Part shown: piece after piece, positions 62,498 to 64,000 of the stretch
How the letters are laid out: every line of letters starts with the position of its first letter
Position numbering within the stretch: the stretch's first letter is position 1
Source: JBHJHP01 sp042219825
Lineage (GTDB): Bacteria; Bacteroidota; Bacteroidia; Bacteroidales; UBA5342
Assembly (NCBI RefSeq): GCF_042219825.1
Contig: NZ_JBHJHQ010000004.1
Coordinates: 186,001-250,000 of the forward strand
Length of the DNA: 64,000 nt
Reading direction: 5' to 3'
Translations under genes and position numbers: made by a program
The notes under the pieces: model-generated
The model's database searches: none
Seen by the model: only the letters and a program-made list of their open reading frames with translations
Told to the model about the DNA's origin: nothing

Positions 62498-63745
62498 ATG
62501 AAAAGAGCAGTGATAACAGGAATGGGAGCAATAACACCAATTGGTAACAGTGTTAATGACTTTTGGAAGAACCTTCTGGAAGGCAGGAGTGGGGCTGCTC
62601 CAATAACAAAATTTGATGCAGCTAACCATAAAACAAAGTTTGCCTGCGAAGTAAAGAATTTTGACCCTTTGGCATATGTAACAAAGCCGGAAGCCAGAAA
62701 GATGGATTTATACACGCTTTACGCTTTAGCTGCAACAGAGGAATGTATTAATGATTCACACTTACATATTGAATCATGTGATTTAAATAAAATCGGGGTT
62801 ATTTTGGCTACAGGTATTGGCGGCATGCAAACTTTTGAGAAGGAAATCATGAAGTTTAGTGAAAATATTAATTCTCCCAGGTTCAACCCTTTTTTTATAA
62901 CAAAAATGATTTCGAATATTGCCGCAGGGCAGATTTCCATGAAATACGGGTTGCATGGCGTAAGTTATTCGGTTACATCTGCCTGTGCCTCATCCAACCA
63001 CGCCATCGCAAATGCTCTGGATCTTATTCGTCTGGGGAGGGCAGATATTATTTTGGCCGGAGGGTCTGAGGCCACTATCACTCAGGCAGCAATTGGAGGT
63101 TTCAATTCAATGAAAGCCTTATCTACATTGAATGATTATCCTGCAAAAGCATCACGGCCTTTTGATAAAACCCGTGATGGTTTTGTGGCTGGGGAAGGAG
63201 CAGGAGTTCTTATGATTGAAGAACTTGAACATGCAAGAAAAAGAGGTGCTAAAATTTATTGCGAATTAGTTGGTTATGGGGTTGCTTCTGATGCCTACCA
63301 TGTTGCTGCTACACATCCGGAAGGACTTGGTGCTAAGATTGCAATGACAGATGCATTAAACGATGCAAAAATTGCTGCCAGTGATGTGTCTTATATTAAT
63401 GCACATGCAACATCAACTCCGGTTGGAGATATAAGTGAATGCATTGCAATTGAACATGTATTTAAAGATTCGTTGGATCAAATACAGATTAGTTCTACAA
63501 AGTCAATGACGGGACATTTGCTGGGGGCGGCAGGTGCAATAGAGGCAATAGCATGTATTAAGGCTGTTGAGCAGAATATAGTACCACCAACTATTAATCT
63601 TAATGAAACAGACCCGGAAATAAGTCCAAAACTCAATCTTACGCCGAACAATGCAATGGAGAAGGAAGTTGTTGTAGCGATCAATAATACCTTCGGATTT
63701 GGCGGACACACATCTACTTCTGTTTTTAAAAAGTATGAGTCTTAG
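62498..63745 (+). CDS. fabF: Beta-ketoacyl-ACP synthase II
   Basis: 415 residues. Catalytic Cys163 in TSACASSNHA, the two His in INAHATSTPVGD and MTGHLLGAAGA, and the C-terminal NNTFGFGGHTS loop. It elongates acyl-ACP by condensation with malonyl-ACP. It stands apart from acpP/fab genes and carries its own operator for the TetR regulator, so it may be an alternative, inducible FabF for adjusting membrane lipids. Confidence 0.93.
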   Translation: MKRAVITGMGAITPIGNSVNDFWKNLLEGRSGAAPITKFDAANHKTKFACEVKNFDPLAYVTKPEARKMDLYTLYALAATEECINDSHLHIESCDLNKIGVILATGIGGMQTFEKEIMKFSENINSPRFNPFFITKMISNIAAGQISMKYGLHGVSYSVTSACASSNHAIANALDLIRLGRADIILAGGSEATITQAAIGGFNSMKALSTLNDYPAKASRPFDKTRDGFVAGEGAGVLMIEELEHARKRGAKIYCELVGYGVASDAYHVAATHPEGLGAKIAMTDALNDAKIAASDVSYINAHATSTPVGDISECIAIEHVFKDSLDQIQISSTKSMTGHLLGAAGAIEAIACIKAVEQNIVPPTINLNETDPEISPKLNLTPNNAMEKEVVVAINNTFGFGGHTSTSVFKKYES

Positions 63746-63754
63746 TTGAAATCT

Positions 63755-63785
63755 ACTCCTTTCTGATATAATTTTGGAAAGGAGT
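63755..63785 (+). terminator. Inverted repeat after fabF
   Basis: ACTCCTTTC (63755-63763) and GAAAGGAGT (63777-63785) form a nine-pair stem with a 13-base loop; only a weak T-rich tail. Confidence 0.5.
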
Positions 63786-63911
63786 TCTCTATTGAGAGGA
63801 ATAGGATATATTAATCAATCCCAAAGACTCAATTTATGGGAGACCGTTGAATATTTTCTATTTATATCACTCGGACCACCTTGAAATATATAAAATGTTA
63901 TCAGATCACAT

Positions 63912-64000
63912 TTAATTATTTTTTAAATCCATTTCCATAGGTAAATATTTAATTCCATGTTCTTCCTGCATTTTACCGGTGGCCTTAAATCCCAGTCGTT
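63912..64000 (-). CDS. Probable GNAT acetyltransferase, C-terminal fragment (cut by window edge)
   Basis: An open frame on the minus strand enters the window and ends at 63912 after 28 residues: it reads RLGFKATGKMQEEHGI, then KYLPMEMDLKNN. The R-LGF-x-x-x-G pattern near the end and the final M-x-M-D-L strand are typical of GNAT N-acetyltransferases. The rest of the gene lies beyond 64000. Confidence 0.6.
   Translation of the reverse strand, partial: RLGFKATGKMQEEHGIKYLPMEMDLKNN

Noticed and set aside
1..64000. tRNA or rRNA genes
   Set aside because: Intergenic gaps were read for cloverleaf-like T-loop strings (GGTTCRANTCC) and rRNA signatures; none was convincing.

Overview
The window comes from a Bacteroidota genome, most likely an anaerobic or facultative member of the Bacteroidales/Marinilabiliales type. 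The evidence is: two secreted proteins with C-terminal type IX secretion (T9SS) sorting domains; many short-leader lipoproteins; repeated TAnnTTTG promoter -7 boxes just upstream of starts; and an oxygen-sensitive glycyl-radical enzyme with its activase. No rRNA, tRNA, CRISPR array, transposase or integrase was seen. Both ends cut genes: a radical-SAM activase at base 1 and the C-terminus of a probable GNAT acetyltransferase on the minus strand at base 64000. Layout, 1-26 kb: a glycyl-radical activase and a HypD-like hydroxyproline dehydratase open the window, followed by small accessory genes and an aminotransferase (3.1-5.4 kb). Next come a translationally coupled minus-strand pair (NamZ-like muramidase and zinc ribbon), a run containing mtaB, an inositol monophosphatase, a lipid A-type acyltransferase and a family 2 glycosyltransferase, a zeta-like kinase with a small partner, a universal stress protein, a SPOR protein, a long PurF-like enzyme, a CDGSH protein, a cation-chloride-type transporter, a YciI lipoprotein, a three-gene biotin-dependent acyl-CoA carboxylase operon (19.3-23.0 kb), a cold-shock protein, a coiled-coil membrane protein and gdhA. 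26.2-34.0 kb: an AT-rich accessory island lies between gdhA and a conserved ABC-F gene. It holds an ORF6N-domain protein, then a string of small secreted, lipoprotein and membrane proteins of unknown function. Near-full copies of a composite, hairpin-rich repeat of about 250 bp lie in direct orientation at both edges, and four partial or decayed copies lie between the genes. Two of the inner copies carry an almost identical promoter-like tail, each placed before a predicted secreted beta-propeller-like gene. This island is the most unusual part of the window. 34-64 kb: mostly conserved genes. They include the ABC-F ATPase with a degenerate second nucleotide-binding domain, a T9SS cargo protein, an LTA-synthase-like enzyme, PEP carboxylase, a Crp/Fnr-hydrolase cluster, gamma-glutamyltransferase, folC, PIN-PhoH, a T9SS subtilase overlapping xseA, an orphan receiver with a BFD-like protein, two large beta-propeller-type envelope proteins, an AMP-forming acyl-CoA ligase, and a TetR regulator whose palindromic operator recurs upstream of a stand-alone fabF. 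Metabolically the window points to anaplerosis and organic-acid metabolism (PEP carboxylase, propionyl-CoA-type carboxylase), ammonium assimilation (gdhA), cell-envelope building (acyltransferase, glycosyltransferase, LtaS-like, NamZ-like) and T9SS export. All functional calls rest on motifs read by eye; no database search was possible.
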